A DNA stretch of 64,000 bases from Streptomyces koelreuteriae (GTDB lineage Bacteria; Actinomycetota; Actinomycetes; Streptomycetales; Streptomycetaceae), in assembly GCF_018604545.1 (NCBI RefSeq), contig NZ_CP075896.1, positions 4,836,001-4,900,000 of the forward strand. Direction: 5' to 3'. Each line of letters begins with the position of its first letter. The first letter of the stretch is position 1. Shown here piece by piece: positions 1 to 7,322 of this stretch. Position numbers and translations under genes: made by a program. The notes below the pieces were generated by a model. It was given only the letters and a program-made list of their open reading frames with translations, was not told the origin of the DNA and ran no database searches.

Positions 1-73
1 CGTCGGTGAGCCAGCGCGGTTCCTGGGGCTCCTGGCCGGAGGCAGGTGTCGGTGCGGATGCGGGTGCCTTCAT
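1..73 (-). CDS. MarR-family regulator, N-terminal fragment (runs off the window)
   Basis: Reading leftward from an ATG at 73 gives 24 codons without a stop: a Pro/Ala-rich lead followed by QEPRWLTD. In Streptomyces MarR-type regulators this kind of lead comes just before the first helix, which lies outside the window. The gene is divergent from the extradiol dioxygenase at 162, a common regulator/target arrangement, so it probably represses that gene. The DNA-binding domain cannot be seen, so the family call rests on the N-terminal phrase and the context. Confidence 0.5.
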   Translation of the reverse strand, partial: MKAPASAPTPASGQEPQEPRWLTD

Positions 74-98
74 GTGTTCCACTCTACGTGGCCCCTCC

Positions 99-113
99 TT
101 GAAGATTAAACAA
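99..113. promoter_or_regulatory. AT-rich candidate operator between MarR gene and dioxygenase
   Basis: TTGAAGATTAAACAA stands out as AT-rich in a GC-rich gap. It has TTG/CAA ends but poor inner symmetry. MarR proteins often bind TTG-N9-CAA-like sites. Its position between two divergent starts fits an operator; the symmetry is weak. Confidence 0.3.
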
Positions 114-161
114 ATGGCCCGTACAGTTTTGTCAGGGAACCATTCTGGAGGGAGTCGCAGC

Positions 162-947
162 ATGTCCGCCGCCACCCAGGAGCGCATGCCCGCTCTGTAC
201 CTCAGCCACGGCGCCCCGCCGCTGGCCGACGACCCGGTCTGGCCCGGTGAACTGGCCGCCTGGTCCGCCGGACTGCCGCGCCCCAAGGCGATCCTGATGG
301 TCTCCGCCCACTGGGAGGAGGCCCCGCTCGCCCTCAGCGCCACCGAGACGGTCCCCCTCGTCTACGACTTCTGGGGCTTCCCCGAGCACTACTACCGGGT
401 GAGGTACGAGGCTCCCGGCGCACCGGAGCTCGCCGAGTCGGTGCGCAAGCTGCTGCGCGCCCCCGGTATGCCCGTCCAGGACGTCCCCGACCGCGGCCTC
501 GACCACGGCGCGTACGTCCCGCTGGTCGAGATGTACCCGGAGGCCGACATCCCCGTCCTCCAGGTCTCCATGCCGACGCTCGACCCGGTCAGGCTCATGG
601 AGATCGGCCGCAAGCTCGCCCCGCTGCGGGACGAGGGCGTGCTGATCGTCGGCTCCGGCTTCTTCACGCACAACCTGGCCGCGCTCCGGCAGGGCGGCAT
701 ACCCGGCTGGTCGGCGGAGTTCGACGACTGGGGCCGGCGGGCGCTGGAGGCGCGGGATGTGGACGCCCTGCTCGACTTCCTCCACACCTCGCCCGCGGGG
801 CAGCTCGCCCACCCGCGCACCGAGCACTTCGCCCCGCTGTTCGTGACCATGGGCGCCGCCGACGCGGCCGGTGAGCTGGACGCCCAGAAGTCGGTGATCG
901 ACGGGTTCTGGATGGGGCTGGCCAAGCGGTCCGTGCAGTTCGGCTGA
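162..947 (+). CDS. Class III extradiol dioxygenase (DODA/LigB-like)
   Basis: A 261-residue protein. The ATG at 162 is chosen because GGAGGG lies at 147-152 and the family begins about here (PALYLSHGAPP). The LigB-type fold is shown by the N-terminal SHGAP motif with a metal-binding His, the SAHWE motif near residue 48, LDHGAYVPL in the middle, and GSGFFTHNL in the last third. These place the non-haem iron/zinc ligands of the DODA/YgiD group, which opens catechol-type rings. Plant DODA makes betalamic acid; bacterial substrates are mostly unknown. Divergence from a MarR gene suggests induction by a phenolic compound. Cytosolic. Family is firm, substrate unknown. Confidence 0.85.
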   Translation: MSAATQERMPALYLSHGAPPLADDPVWPGELAAWSAGLPRPKAILMVSAHWEEAPLALSATETVPLVYDFWGFPEHYYRVRYEAPGAPELAESVRKLLRAPGMPVQDVPDRGLDHGAYVPLVEMYPEADIPVLQVSMPTLDPVRLMEIGRKLAPLRDEGVLIVGSGFFTHNLAALRQGGIPGWSAEFDDWGRRALEARDVDALLDFLHTSPAGQLAHPRTEHFAPLFVTMGAADAAGELDAQKSVIDGFWMGLAKRSVQFG

Positions 948-955
948 AAACGACC

Positions 956-1504
956 TCAGCCGAAACCGACCTCAAGGGTCCCGGGCTGGAGCGGCTTCTC
1001 GTACCAGGCCACGTCCCAGTAGCGGCCGAACTTGCGGCCGACCTCCCGGTACGTACCGACGTGCTGGAAGCCGAAGCGCTCGTGCAGCCGCCCGGACGCC
1101 TCGTTCGGCTGGGCGATGCCGGCGTAGGCGCGGTGCAGGTCCTCGCCGGACAGGGCCTCGAAGAGGGCCTCGTACAGCAGGGTGCCGATGCCGCGGCGGC
1201 CCGTGTGCGGGGCGACGTAGACGGTCGTCTCCACCGAGGTGGCATAAGCGGGCTTCTGCCGGTAAGGGCTTGATGTGGCGTAGCCCAGAATTTCCTGTGA
1301 GTTGGTGCCCGTGGCAACCATCAGGCGATGCGGGCCGTCTACTGGATGGGAGAGCAGCCAAGGACGGCGCTCTTCCGGAGTGAAGATCGCGGTATCGAAT
1401 GTGATCGCTGTCTCACGTACATAGTGGTTGTAGAGGGCTGTGAGAGCTTCGAGGTCGGCCTCGACTCCCGGCCTGACCTGCGGCTCTGTACGTTCCGACG
1501 GCAT
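956..1504 (-). CDS. GNAT N-acetyltransferase, phosphinothricin acetyltransferase-like
   Basis: A 182-residue single-domain GNAT protein. It starts RPGVEADLEALTALYNHYV and has FTPEERRPWL, typical of the PAT/Bar group. VYVAPHTGRRGIGTLLYEAL is the acetyl-CoA pyrophosphate loop (Arg/Gly-x-x-Gly-x-Gly/Ala type). HERFGFQHVGTYREVGRKFGRYWDV closes the fold. PAT enzymes acetylate the amino group of phosphinothricin or methionine sulfoximine-like compounds; chromosomal homologues are common and often act on other amines. The gene is convergent with the dioxygenase, with 8 bp between stops, and divergent from hrdD. Confidence 0.85.
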   Translation of the reverse strand: MPSERTEPQVRPGVEADLEALTALYNHYVRETAITFDTAIFTPEERRPWLLSHPVDGPHRLMVATGTNSQEILGYATSSPYRQKPAYATSVETTVYVAPHTGRRGIGTLLYEALFEALSGEDLHRAYAGIAQPNEASGRLHERFGFQHVGTYREVGRKFGRYWDVAWYEKPLQPGTLEVGFG

Positions 1505-1564
1505 CGTGCCTCCCCAGGTGGCCGGACAGGGTACTGCATGATCAGGAAAATCGTGGGGCGGGTT

Positions 1565-1592
1565 GGGAATTCTGTCCTGATTCCAGTCGTTG
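1565..1592 (+). promoter_or_regulatory. SigR-type promoter of hrdD
   Basis: GGGAAT (1565-1570), exactly 18 bases, then GTTG (1589-1592) is a full match to the Streptomyces SigR consensus GGAAT-N18-GTT. It lies about 105 bases upstream of the hrdD ATG. hrdD is, from memory, a known target of SigR and also of SigE in S. coelicolor, which agrees. Confidence 0.85.
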
Positions 1593-1697
1593 TTTCCATC
1601 GGATGCAGGGCACCCGAGGAGAGTCCGGAGAGTCCCGGAGACGGAGTCCAGCGTCCGAAGGACCGCCCGCTGACCTCACCATCGCAAGGGAGCACGC

Positions 1698-2696
1698 ATG
1701 GCAACCCGTGCCGTCGCCCGTCGTAAGTCCGCCACCGGCGAGACGGCCGACGCGGCAAGCAGTGTTCGCGCCCATGGCGGCGAGATCGCCGACCGCGACC
1801 TGGTCGGCATGTACCTCGACGAGATAGCGCGCACACCACTGCTCGACGCCGCCAAGGAGGTCGAGCTGTCACAGGTCATCGAGGCGGGTGTGTTCGCGCG
1901 GCAGGTCCTCGACGGGTTCGAGGACACCAAGGCCGACGCCACCCGTGACGAACTCGAGGCCCTGATGGCCGACGCGGAGCGGGCCAAGGACATCTTCATC
2001 CGCTCCAACCTCCGCCTGGTCGTCGCCGTCGCCCGCCGCTACCCCCGCAGCGGTCTGCCGCTGCTGGACCTGATCCAGGAGGGCAACGCCGGCCTGGTGC
2101 GCGCGGTCGAGAAGTTCGACTACCGCAAGGGCTTCAAGTTCTCCACGTACGCGACGTGGTGGATCCGCCAGGCCATCACCCGCTCGATAGCCGACCAGTC
2201 CCGCACGATCCGCCTGCCCGTCCACCTCGTGGAGGAGCTCGGCCGGATCCGCCGTGTGCAGCGCGAGTTCAACCGCGAGCACGGCCGGGACCCGGAGCCG
2301 GCGGAGATCGCCACCGAGCTCGGCTCCACGCCGGAGCGTGTCACCGACGTGCTCGACTGGGCCCGCGACCCGGTCTCGCTGAACATGTCGGTGGACGACG
2401 AGGGCGAGACCCAGTTCGGCGACCTCCTGGAGGACACCTCGGCGGTGTCGCCCGAGCAGTCGGTGCTCACGCTGCTGCGCAGCGAGGAGCTCGACGACCT
2501 CATAGGCCGCCTCGACCAGCGCACGGCCTCCATCATCAAGATGCGCTACGGCATAGAGGACGGCCGGGAGCGCACCCTGACCGAGGTCGGCAAGGAGCAC
2601 GGCCTGACCCGCGAGCGCATCCGGCAGATCGAGAAGCACGCGCTGCTGGAGCTGAAGAAGCTGGCGCGCAGCACCGGTTTCGACGCGGCGGCGTGA
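1698..2696 (+). CDS. hrdD: RNA polymerase principal-like sigma factor HrdD (group 2 sigma-70)
   Basis: A 332-residue sigma-70 protein lacking the long acidic N-terminal region 1.1 of HrdB. Region 1.2 begins near DLVGMYLDEIARTPLL. Region 2 holds NLRLVVAVARRY, DLIQEGNAGL and the promoter-melting FSTYATWWIRQAI. Region 3 is RLPVHLVEELGRIRR, and region 4.2 is TLTEVGKEHGLTRERIRQIE. Length and sequence fit the HrdD branch, a non-essential housekeeping-like sigma factor. AAGGGAG precedes the ATG closely (1685-1691). The upstream SigR promoter ties expression to thiol/oxidative stress. A GC-rich hairpin region follows. Confidence 0.93.
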   Translation: MATRAVARRKSATGETADAASSVRAHGGEIADRDLVGMYLDEIARTPLLDAAKEVELSQVIEAGVFARQVLDGFEDTKADATRDELEALMADAERAKDIFIRSNLRLVVAVARRYPRSGLPLLDLIQEGNAGLVRAVEKFDYRKGFKFSTYATWWIRQAITRSIADQSRTIRLPVHLVEELGRIRRVQREFNREHGRDPEPAEIATELGSTPERVTDVLDWARDPVSLNMSVDDEGETQFGDLLEDTSAVSPEQSVLTLLRSEELDDLIGRLDQRTASIIKMRYGIEDGRERTLTEVGKEHGLTRERIRQIEKHALLELKKLARSTGFDAAA

Positions 2697-3079
2697 CGCC
2701 GGGTTCGCACCCGGCTGCGTGATGCGTGGCACCGCGTACGCCGGGTGGCGAAAGACCGCGCAAACATGGCGTTGTATCGCCGCTTAACCCGAAGGACTCG
2801 GGGAACAAGACTTCCGGGTCCACCAGTTCGGGCCCGGGGCCACACCCCCCTGGGCCCCCGAAAACCAAGTCCCGTCGCACTCCCCCCGGCGCCGGGACTC
2901 TCCCAAGGCCGGGCTTCGGCGCCCCTCCCCCCGGGCGCCGGGGTCCGGCTCTTTTCGTGTCTCTTCGTGCCGGTGCCTCGCGCACCGCGCGGTGTCTGGA
3001 GGGCGGGGCACCCCGTACCTGAACCACGGGGTGGCCCGCCAGATGGCAGATTGTGCCACATGGGCATACCCTGCCGGGC
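2697..3079. other. Intergenic region (383 bp) with GC-rich hairpins, no gene seen
   Basis: No convincing ORF. Two structures stand out. One is a bulged hairpin at 2827-2862 (TTCGGG arm, CCCGAA arm). The other is a perfect 8-bp stem CGGCGCCC (2917-2924) with GGGCGCCG (2933-2940). Either could end hrdD transcription, although neither has a clean T-run. The last 40 bases carry the promoter of the TetR gene. Confidence 0.5.
2917..2950 (+). terminator. Possible hrdD terminator hairpin
   Basis: An 8-bp perfect GC stem with an 8-base loop, followed by GGGTCCGGCTCTTTTC, so the T-rich part is displaced by about 13 bases. Streptomyces terminators often lack a T-run, so this remains possible but not certain. 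Confidence 0.4.
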
Positions 3080-3808
3080 GTGAGCAGCACCACCCCGACC
3101 CCGCCTCAGGCCTCGCTGACCGAGCGGCGGAAGGCCGAGACGCGGATGGAGATCGCCCGGGCGGCGGCGGGCCTCTTCGTCCGGCACGGCCTGCGCGCCA
3201 CCCGCGCGGAGGACATCGCCCAGGCCGCCGGTATCGCCCCGCGCACCTTCTACCGGTACTTCGCCACCAAGGAGGAGGCCGTCGCCCCGCTCTACGCGGC
3301 CGGCGCCCAGCGCTGGGTGGCGGCGGTACGCGCCGCTCCCGCTGACGCGAGCGTGCTCCAGGCCCTCGAACAGGGCGTCCGCCACACCCTCACCCCGGGC
3401 GTCGGCGTCTCGGCGTCCTCCTGGGAGTGGGTCCGCTCCCTCCTGCGTCTCGCCGAGGCGAACCCGTCCCTGCGCCGGGTGTGGGCGGAGGTCTGCCAGA
3501 CGTCGGAGCGGATGCTGGGGGAGGTGCTGGCGGAACGGGGGAGCGATGAAGGGGCCGGGGCTTCGGCGTCAGGGGTCACGGAGAGTCGCGACAACGTTGC
3601 CCTCGCCCCCGAGCCCGCCTCCGCCCTCGCCCCCGAGCCCGCCCCCGCCCCCGGGTCGCGCTTCGCCGCCGCCGTAGCCAGTGCCGCCGTGCGCGCCGCC
3701 CTGGAGACCTGGGCGGAAGGCGACAGCCCGGCGGAGGGCCCGGGAGGCCCGGCGGAACTCGCGTCGCGGAACCTGGCGGCACTGCGGGACTTTCCATGGG
3801 AGGCGTGA
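3080..3808 (+). CDS. TetR-family transcriptional regulator
   Basis: A 242-residue protein. The N-terminal TetR helix-turn-helix is clear (residues about 20-65): AETRMEIARAAAGLFVRHGL, TRAEDIAQAAGIAPRTFYRYF, and the ATKEEAV turn. The ligand domain is ordinary up to about residue 160. An Ala/Pro/Glu linker with a repeated LAPEPA unit follows, then a short C-terminal helical part. The GTG at 3080 is preferred over an in-frame ATG at 3053 because a CATACCCT element lies just upstream, hinting at a near-leaderless transcript. From memory this is the position of SCO3201, a TetR repressor next to hrdD whose overexpression blocks antibiotic production in S. coelicolor. Confidence 0.85.
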   Translation: MSSTTPTPPQASLTERRKAETRMEIARAAAGLFVRHGLRATRAEDIAQAAGIAPRTFYRYFATKEEAVAPLYAAGAQRWVAAVRAAPADASVLQALEQGVRHTLTPGVGVSASSWEWVRSLLRLAEANPSLRRVWAEVCQTSERMLGEVLAERGSDEGAGASASGVTESRDNVALAPEPASALAPEPAPAPGSRFAAAVASAAVRAALETWAEGDSPAEGPGGPAELASRNLAALRDFPWEA

Positions 3809-3842
3809 CCCGGCCGGGGCCGAACCGCGGTGAGTGTCAGGG

Positions 3843-4826
3843 TCATGCCCCGGCGGCGTTCCCGTCCCCGGCCGCCCTGCTCAACCGCGCCCCCAACTCC
3901 CGTACTGCCCATACGAGTTCCTCCGGCTCCCGGACCATGAAGTCGCACTCCAGCATCGCCAGCCGGAACGCCACCCACTGCACCTGGTCCCCCGCGGACC
4001 CCCGCAGCCGGCAGCTGCTGTCGTCCAACGGCTCGGGCGTGCCGAGCCACTTCGGCACCCGGGCGGCGACGAAGTCGGCCGGTGCGGCGAAGGTGACCTC
4101 GAAGTCGTAGGACTGCTGCTGCCGTTGCATCGACTGGCGGAGGAATTCCGCCGCGCTCCCGGTCGGCAGCTCGCGCGGTACGAAGCGGGCCCCCGTGGCG
4201 AACGGTTCGCTCACGCGGTCGACGCGGAACGTGCGCCAGTCGTCGCGGTCGATGTCGTAGGCGACCAGGTACCAGCGGCGGCCCGTCGAGACCAGCCGGT
4301 AGGGCTCCGTCAGGCGTCGTGAGCCGGTGCCGTCCGCGGCCCGGTAGGCGAACCGCAGCCGCTCGTGCCCGGCCACCGTCGAGGCCATCACGGTCAGTGT
4401 CTCGGGTGCGATGCTGGGGCCGTCCCCGCTGGTCAGCGGCATGGTCGCGGCCTGGAGCGTGGTCACGCGGTGGCGCAGCCGGCCCGGCAGCACCTGCTCC
4501 AGTTTGGCCAGCGCCCGTACCGACGCCTCGTCCAGGCCCTCCACCGCGTGCCCGGCCCCGGCGCGGAGCCCGACCGCGATGGCCACGGCCTCCTCGTCGT
4601 CGAGGACGAGCGGCGGCATGGCCTTGCCGGCGACCAGCCGGTAGCCGCCGTCGGCGCCCTTGGTCGCCTGCACGGGATAGCCCAGTTCGCGCAGCCGGTC
4701 GATGTCCCGCCGGACCGTGCGGCGGGAGACCCCGAGCCGGCCGGCCAGCTCGCCGCCGGGCCATTCGCGGGGCGTCTGGAGGAGGGAGAGGAGCGTGAGC
4801 AGCCGAGCCGGTGTGTCCGTCGTCAT
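3843..4826 (-). CDS. YafY-type HTH/WYL-domain transcriptional regulator
   Basis: A 327-residue protein. The DeoR-like winged HTH is at residues 4-58 (LLSLLQTPREWPGGELAGRLGVSRRTVRRDIDRL, split here only for reading). The WYL ligand-sensing domain is near residues 155-215 and includes RWYLVAYDIDRDDWRTFRVD. A WCX-like C-terminus contains FEVTF and PEELVWAVRELG. The gene is divergent from an MFS drug exporter, with a perfect inverted repeat between them, so it most likely controls that pump and itself. WYL domains sense small ligands or nucleic acids; the ligand is unknown. Confidence 0.85.
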   Translation of the reverse strand: MTTDTPARLLTLLSLLQTPREWPGGELAGRLGVSRRTVRRDIDRLRELGYPVQATKGADGGYRLVAGKAMPPLVLDDEEAVAIAVGLRAGAGHAVEGLDEASVRALAKLEQVLPGRLRHRVTTLQAATMPLTSGDGPSIAPETLTVMASTVAGHERLRFAYRAADGTGSRRLTEPYRLVSTGRRWYLVAYDIDRDDWRTFRVDRVSEPFATGARFVPRELPTGSAAEFLRQSMQRQQQSYDFEVTFAAPADFVAARVPKWLGTPEPLDDSSCRLRGSAGDQVQWVAFRLAMLECDFMVREPEELVWAVRELGARLSRAAGDGNAAGA

Positions 4827-4848
4827 ACCGACGAGGATGCCGTACCAC

Positions 4849-4867
4849 TAGGTCATGATCTGACCTA
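4849..4867. promoter_or_regulatory. Operator candidate: TAGGTCA-N5-TGACCTA
   Basis: A perfect 7-bp inverted repeat (4849-4855 and 4861-4867) with spacer TGATC, in the 62-bp gap between the divergent WYL regulator and the MFS gene. A further ATGACC half-site follows at 4868-4873. Position and symmetry fit the binding site of the WYL regulator. Confidence 0.6.
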
Positions 4868-4888
4868 ATGACCCCCTAGATTCGAAGC

Positions 4889-6397
4889 ATGACCTCCACC
4901 GACACCACCCCCGGCTCCACGGGCGGCGGCGGCACCGACCGCCGCCGCTGGTTCGCCCTCGCCATTGTGATGACCGCCGCCTTCATGGATCTCGTCGACG
5001 TCACGATCGTCAACGTCGCCATCCCGTCGATCCAGCGCGAGGCGGGCGCGTCCTTCAGCGAGATCCAGTGGATCACCGCCGGATACGCCCTCGCCTTCGC
5101 CGCCGGGCTGATCACCGGCGGACGGCTCGGCGACATCCACGGCCGCAAGCGGATCTTCCTCGTCGGCATCGGGGGCTTCACCGTCGCCTCCGCGCTGTGC
5201 GGCCTCGCGGTGAACCCGGAGATGCTGGTCGCCTCGCGGTTCCTGCAGGGCGGTATGGCGGCGCTGATGGTGCCGCAGGTGCTGTCGATCGTGCACGCGA
5301 CCTTCCCGGCGCACGAACGGGGCAAGGTCTTCGGGCTGTTCGGCGCGGTCGTCGGGCTCGGGGCCGTGTCCGGTCCGGTGCTGGGCGCGCTGCTGACGGA
5401 GTGGAACCTGTTCGGGTGGGAGTGGCGCTCGATCTTCCTGATCAACCTGCCCGTGGGTGTCGCGGGCCTGATCCTCGGCAGCCGTTTCATCACCGAGTCC
5501 AAGGCGCCGAAGGCCCTGAAGCTGGACCTCGTGGGTGTGGCGCTCGTGACGCTGGGCCTGCTGATGCTGCTCTACCCGCTCATCCGCGGCCGTGAGCTGG
5601 ACTGGCCGCTGTGGGGGTACGTCTCGATGGCCGGCTCGCTCGTCGTCCTCGCGGCGCTGGTGGTGTTCGAGCGGCGCAAGAGCGCCCGGGACGGCTCCCC
5701 GCTGGTCGAGCTGTCGCTGTTCCGGGTCAAGAGCTTCGCGGCCGGGATCGCCGTACAGACCGTCTTCGGAGTCGCGCTCGGCATCTTCTTCCTGGTGTGG
5801 ACGCTGTACATGCAGTTCGGGCTGGGCTGGACCCCGCTCAAGGCCGGGCTGACCGGGGTGCCGTTCTCGATCGCGGTGTCCGTGGCCGCCGGGATGTCCG
5901 TGCAGAAGCTGGTCCCGCGCTTCGGACGCAAGGTGCTCCAGGCGGGCGCGCTGGTGATGGCGGCCGGGGTGCTGCTCTACATCTGGGAGTCCGGGCACTA
6001 CGGACTCGCCATCACCCCCTGGCAGATGGCGCTGCCGCTGGTCGTGATGGGTGTCGGCATGGGCCTGATCGTCGCGCCGCTGACGGACGCGATCCTCTCC
6101 GAGGTGCCGCGCGAGCACTCCGGTTCGGCCTCCGGCCTCATCAACACCGTGCAGCAGATGGGCAACGCGCTCGGGCTCGGGCTGGTGTCGGTCGTGTTCT
6201 TCGGCTCGATCAGCGACCATCTGAGCCGGGATCAGGTGGGCCCGGCCTTCGCCGACGCCTTCCAGAACGCGCTCGGTTGGGTGGCCGCGGTGCTGGCCGT
6301 CATCTTCCTGCTGATGTTCGCCCTGCCGAAGCGGCCGGCGCAGCACGTGGAGGGTGAGGCGCTGGCGGCGGAGGGGAAGGAACCGGCGCTGGTCTGA
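4889..6397 (+). CDS. MFS drug-exporter, DHA2 (EmrB/QacA) family, 14 TM
   Basis: A 502-residue membrane protein. The first helix contains MDLVDVTIVNVAIPSIQ, the classic DHA2 motif D1, followed by ITAGYALAFAAGLITGGRLGD and HGRKR (motif A). SGPVLGALL with EWRSIFLINLPVG corresponds to motif C and the following loop. The 14-helix arrangement and length fit H+-driven multidrug exporters. The divergent WYL regulator and shared operator suggest ligand-induced export. A strong terminator follows. Confidence 0.9.
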   Translation: MTSTDTTPGSTGGGGTDRRRWFALAIVMTAAFMDLVDVTIVNVAIPSIQREAGASFSEIQWITAGYALAFAAGLITGGRLGDIHGRKRIFLVGIGGFTVASALCGLAVNPEMLVASRFLQGGMAALMVPQVLSIVHATFPAHERGKVFGLFGAVVGLGAVSGPVLGALLTEWNLFGWEWRSIFLINLPVGVAGLILGSRFITESKAPKALKLDLVGVALVTLGLLMLLYPLIRGRELDWPLWGYVSMAGSLVVLAALVVFERRKSARDGSPLVELSLFRVKSFAAGIAVQTVFGVALGIFFLVWTLYMQFGLGWTPLKAGLTGVPFSIAVSVAAGMSVQKLVPRFGRKVLQAGALVMAAGVLLYIWESGHYGLAITPWQMALPLVVMGVGMGLIVAPLTDAILSEVPREHSGSASGLINTVQQMGNALGLGLVSVVFFGSISDHLSRDQVGPAFADAFQNALGWVAAVLAVIFLLMFALPKRPAQHVEGEALAAEGKEPALV

Positions 6398-6413
6398 CAG
6401 CGGATTACGAAGT

Positions 6414-6451
6414 ACGGGCCCGGCACCTCAACAGGGTGCCGGGCCCGTTTC
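6414..6451 (+). terminator. Intrinsic terminator after the MFS gene
   Basis: A perfect 14-bp stem (6414-6427 with 6435-6448, ACGGGCCCGGCACC and its complement), a 7-base loop, then TTT. It lies 16 bases after the stop codon. Confidence 0.9.
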
Positions 6452-6460
6452 TGTTTCCGA

Positions 6461-6542
6461 TCATGCCCGATTGGGCCCGAACCTGTTTACTTCCCAGAAA
6501 TCTCGGCGTAGCCTCCCGCTGAAACCACACGTTCGGGCATGA
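6461..6542 (+). promoter_or_regulatory. Promoter and operator half-sites of the fructose operon
   Basis: TCATGCCCGA (6461-6470) and its exact complement TCGGGCATGA (6533-6542) flank a promoter-like pair TTTACT (6486-6491), 17 bases, TAGCCT (6509-6514). A third copy, GCCCGAAC, lies at 6475-6482 and is the exact complement of GTTCGGGC at 6531-6538. Three related half-sites around one promoter fit a DeoR repressor that loops DNA or binds cooperatively. The regulator is the first gene of the operon, so autoregulation is expected. Confidence 0.55.
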
Positions 6543-6560
6543 GGCGGAGGCGAAACAGAC

Positions 6561-7322
6561 ATGTACGCACCGGAGCGGCAGCAGGAGATCCTCCGGCTCG
6601 CCCGTGACGGCGGCCGAGTGGATGTCGTGTCGCTGGCCGAGGAGTTCCAGGTGACGGCGGAGACGATCCGCCGGGATCTGAAGGCCCTCGACCGGGCCGG
6701 CATGGTCCGCCGGGTGCACGGCGGGGCCATCCCGGTCGGGCGTCTCGACTTCGAGCCGGACCTCGCCGAGCGCGAGACCGCGGCGGCCGACGAGAAGGAC
6801 CGCATCGCCAAGGCGGCCCTCGCGGAACTGCCGAGCGAGGGCACGATGATCCTCGACGCCGGGACGACGGTGGCCAAGATGGCCGCGGCCCTCCCGCTGG
6901 AGGCGTCCCTCACCGTCGTCACACACAGCCTGCCCATCGCGGCCCGCCTCGCCGACCACCCCGGCATCCAGCTCCACCTCATCGGAGGGCGCGTCCGGCA
7001 CCGTACGCGCGCCGCCGTGGACGCCTGGGCGCTCCGGGCGTACGGCGAGATCCGCGCCGATGTGCTGTTCGTGGCCGCCAACGGCTTCTCCGCCGAGCAC
7101 GGTCTGACCACCCCCGACCTCGCCGAGGCCGCCGTGAAGCGCGCGGCCGTGGCCGCCGCCCGCCGGGTGGTCCTGATCGCCGACTCCTCCAAGCACGGCC
7201 AGGAGCACTTCGCCCGCTTCGGCGACCTGAGCGATGTGGACCTGCTGATCACCGACAGCGGGCTGAGCCCCGAAGACGCCGTCGCCATCGAGCGCGGCGG
7301 CACGGAAGTAGTGCGCGCATGA
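6561..7322 (+). CDS. fruR: DeoR-family repressor of the fructose operon
   Basis: A 253-residue protein. The N-terminal DeoR winged HTH (residues about 6-55: RQQEILRLARDGGRVDVVSLAEEF, TAETIRRDLKALD) is followed by VRRVHGGAI, typical of the family. The sugar-phosphate sensing DeoRC domain contains ILDAGTT, the ligand-binding NGFS and the HTTPDLAEA-like TTPDLAEAAVKRA segment. Its last codons overlap the start of fruK (ATGA), so the two are translationally coupled. Homologues in this position are thought to respond to fructose 1-phosphate; this is inferred from context. Confidence 0.85.
   Translation: MYAPERQQEILRLARDGGRVDVVSLAEEFQVTAETIRRDLKALDRAGMVRRVHGGAIPVGRLDFEPDLAERETAAADEKDRIAKAALAELPSEGTMILDAGTTVAKMAAALPLEASLTVVTHSLPIAARLADHPGIQLHLIGGRVRHRTRAAVDAWALRAYGEIRADVLFVAANGFSAEHGLTTPDLAEAAVKRAAVAAARRVVLIADSSKHGQEHFARFGDLSDVDLLITDSGLSPEDAVAIERGGTEVVRA

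Noticed and set aside
2827..2862. Bulged hairpin after hrdD as the main terminator
   Set aside because: It is followed by A residues, not T, and has a 2-base bulge; kept only as structure in the intergenic note.
3050..3066. TGCC-ACATG-GGCA as operator of the TetR gene at 3080
   Set aside because: The arms are only 4 bp and inner positions do not pair; not enough to call.
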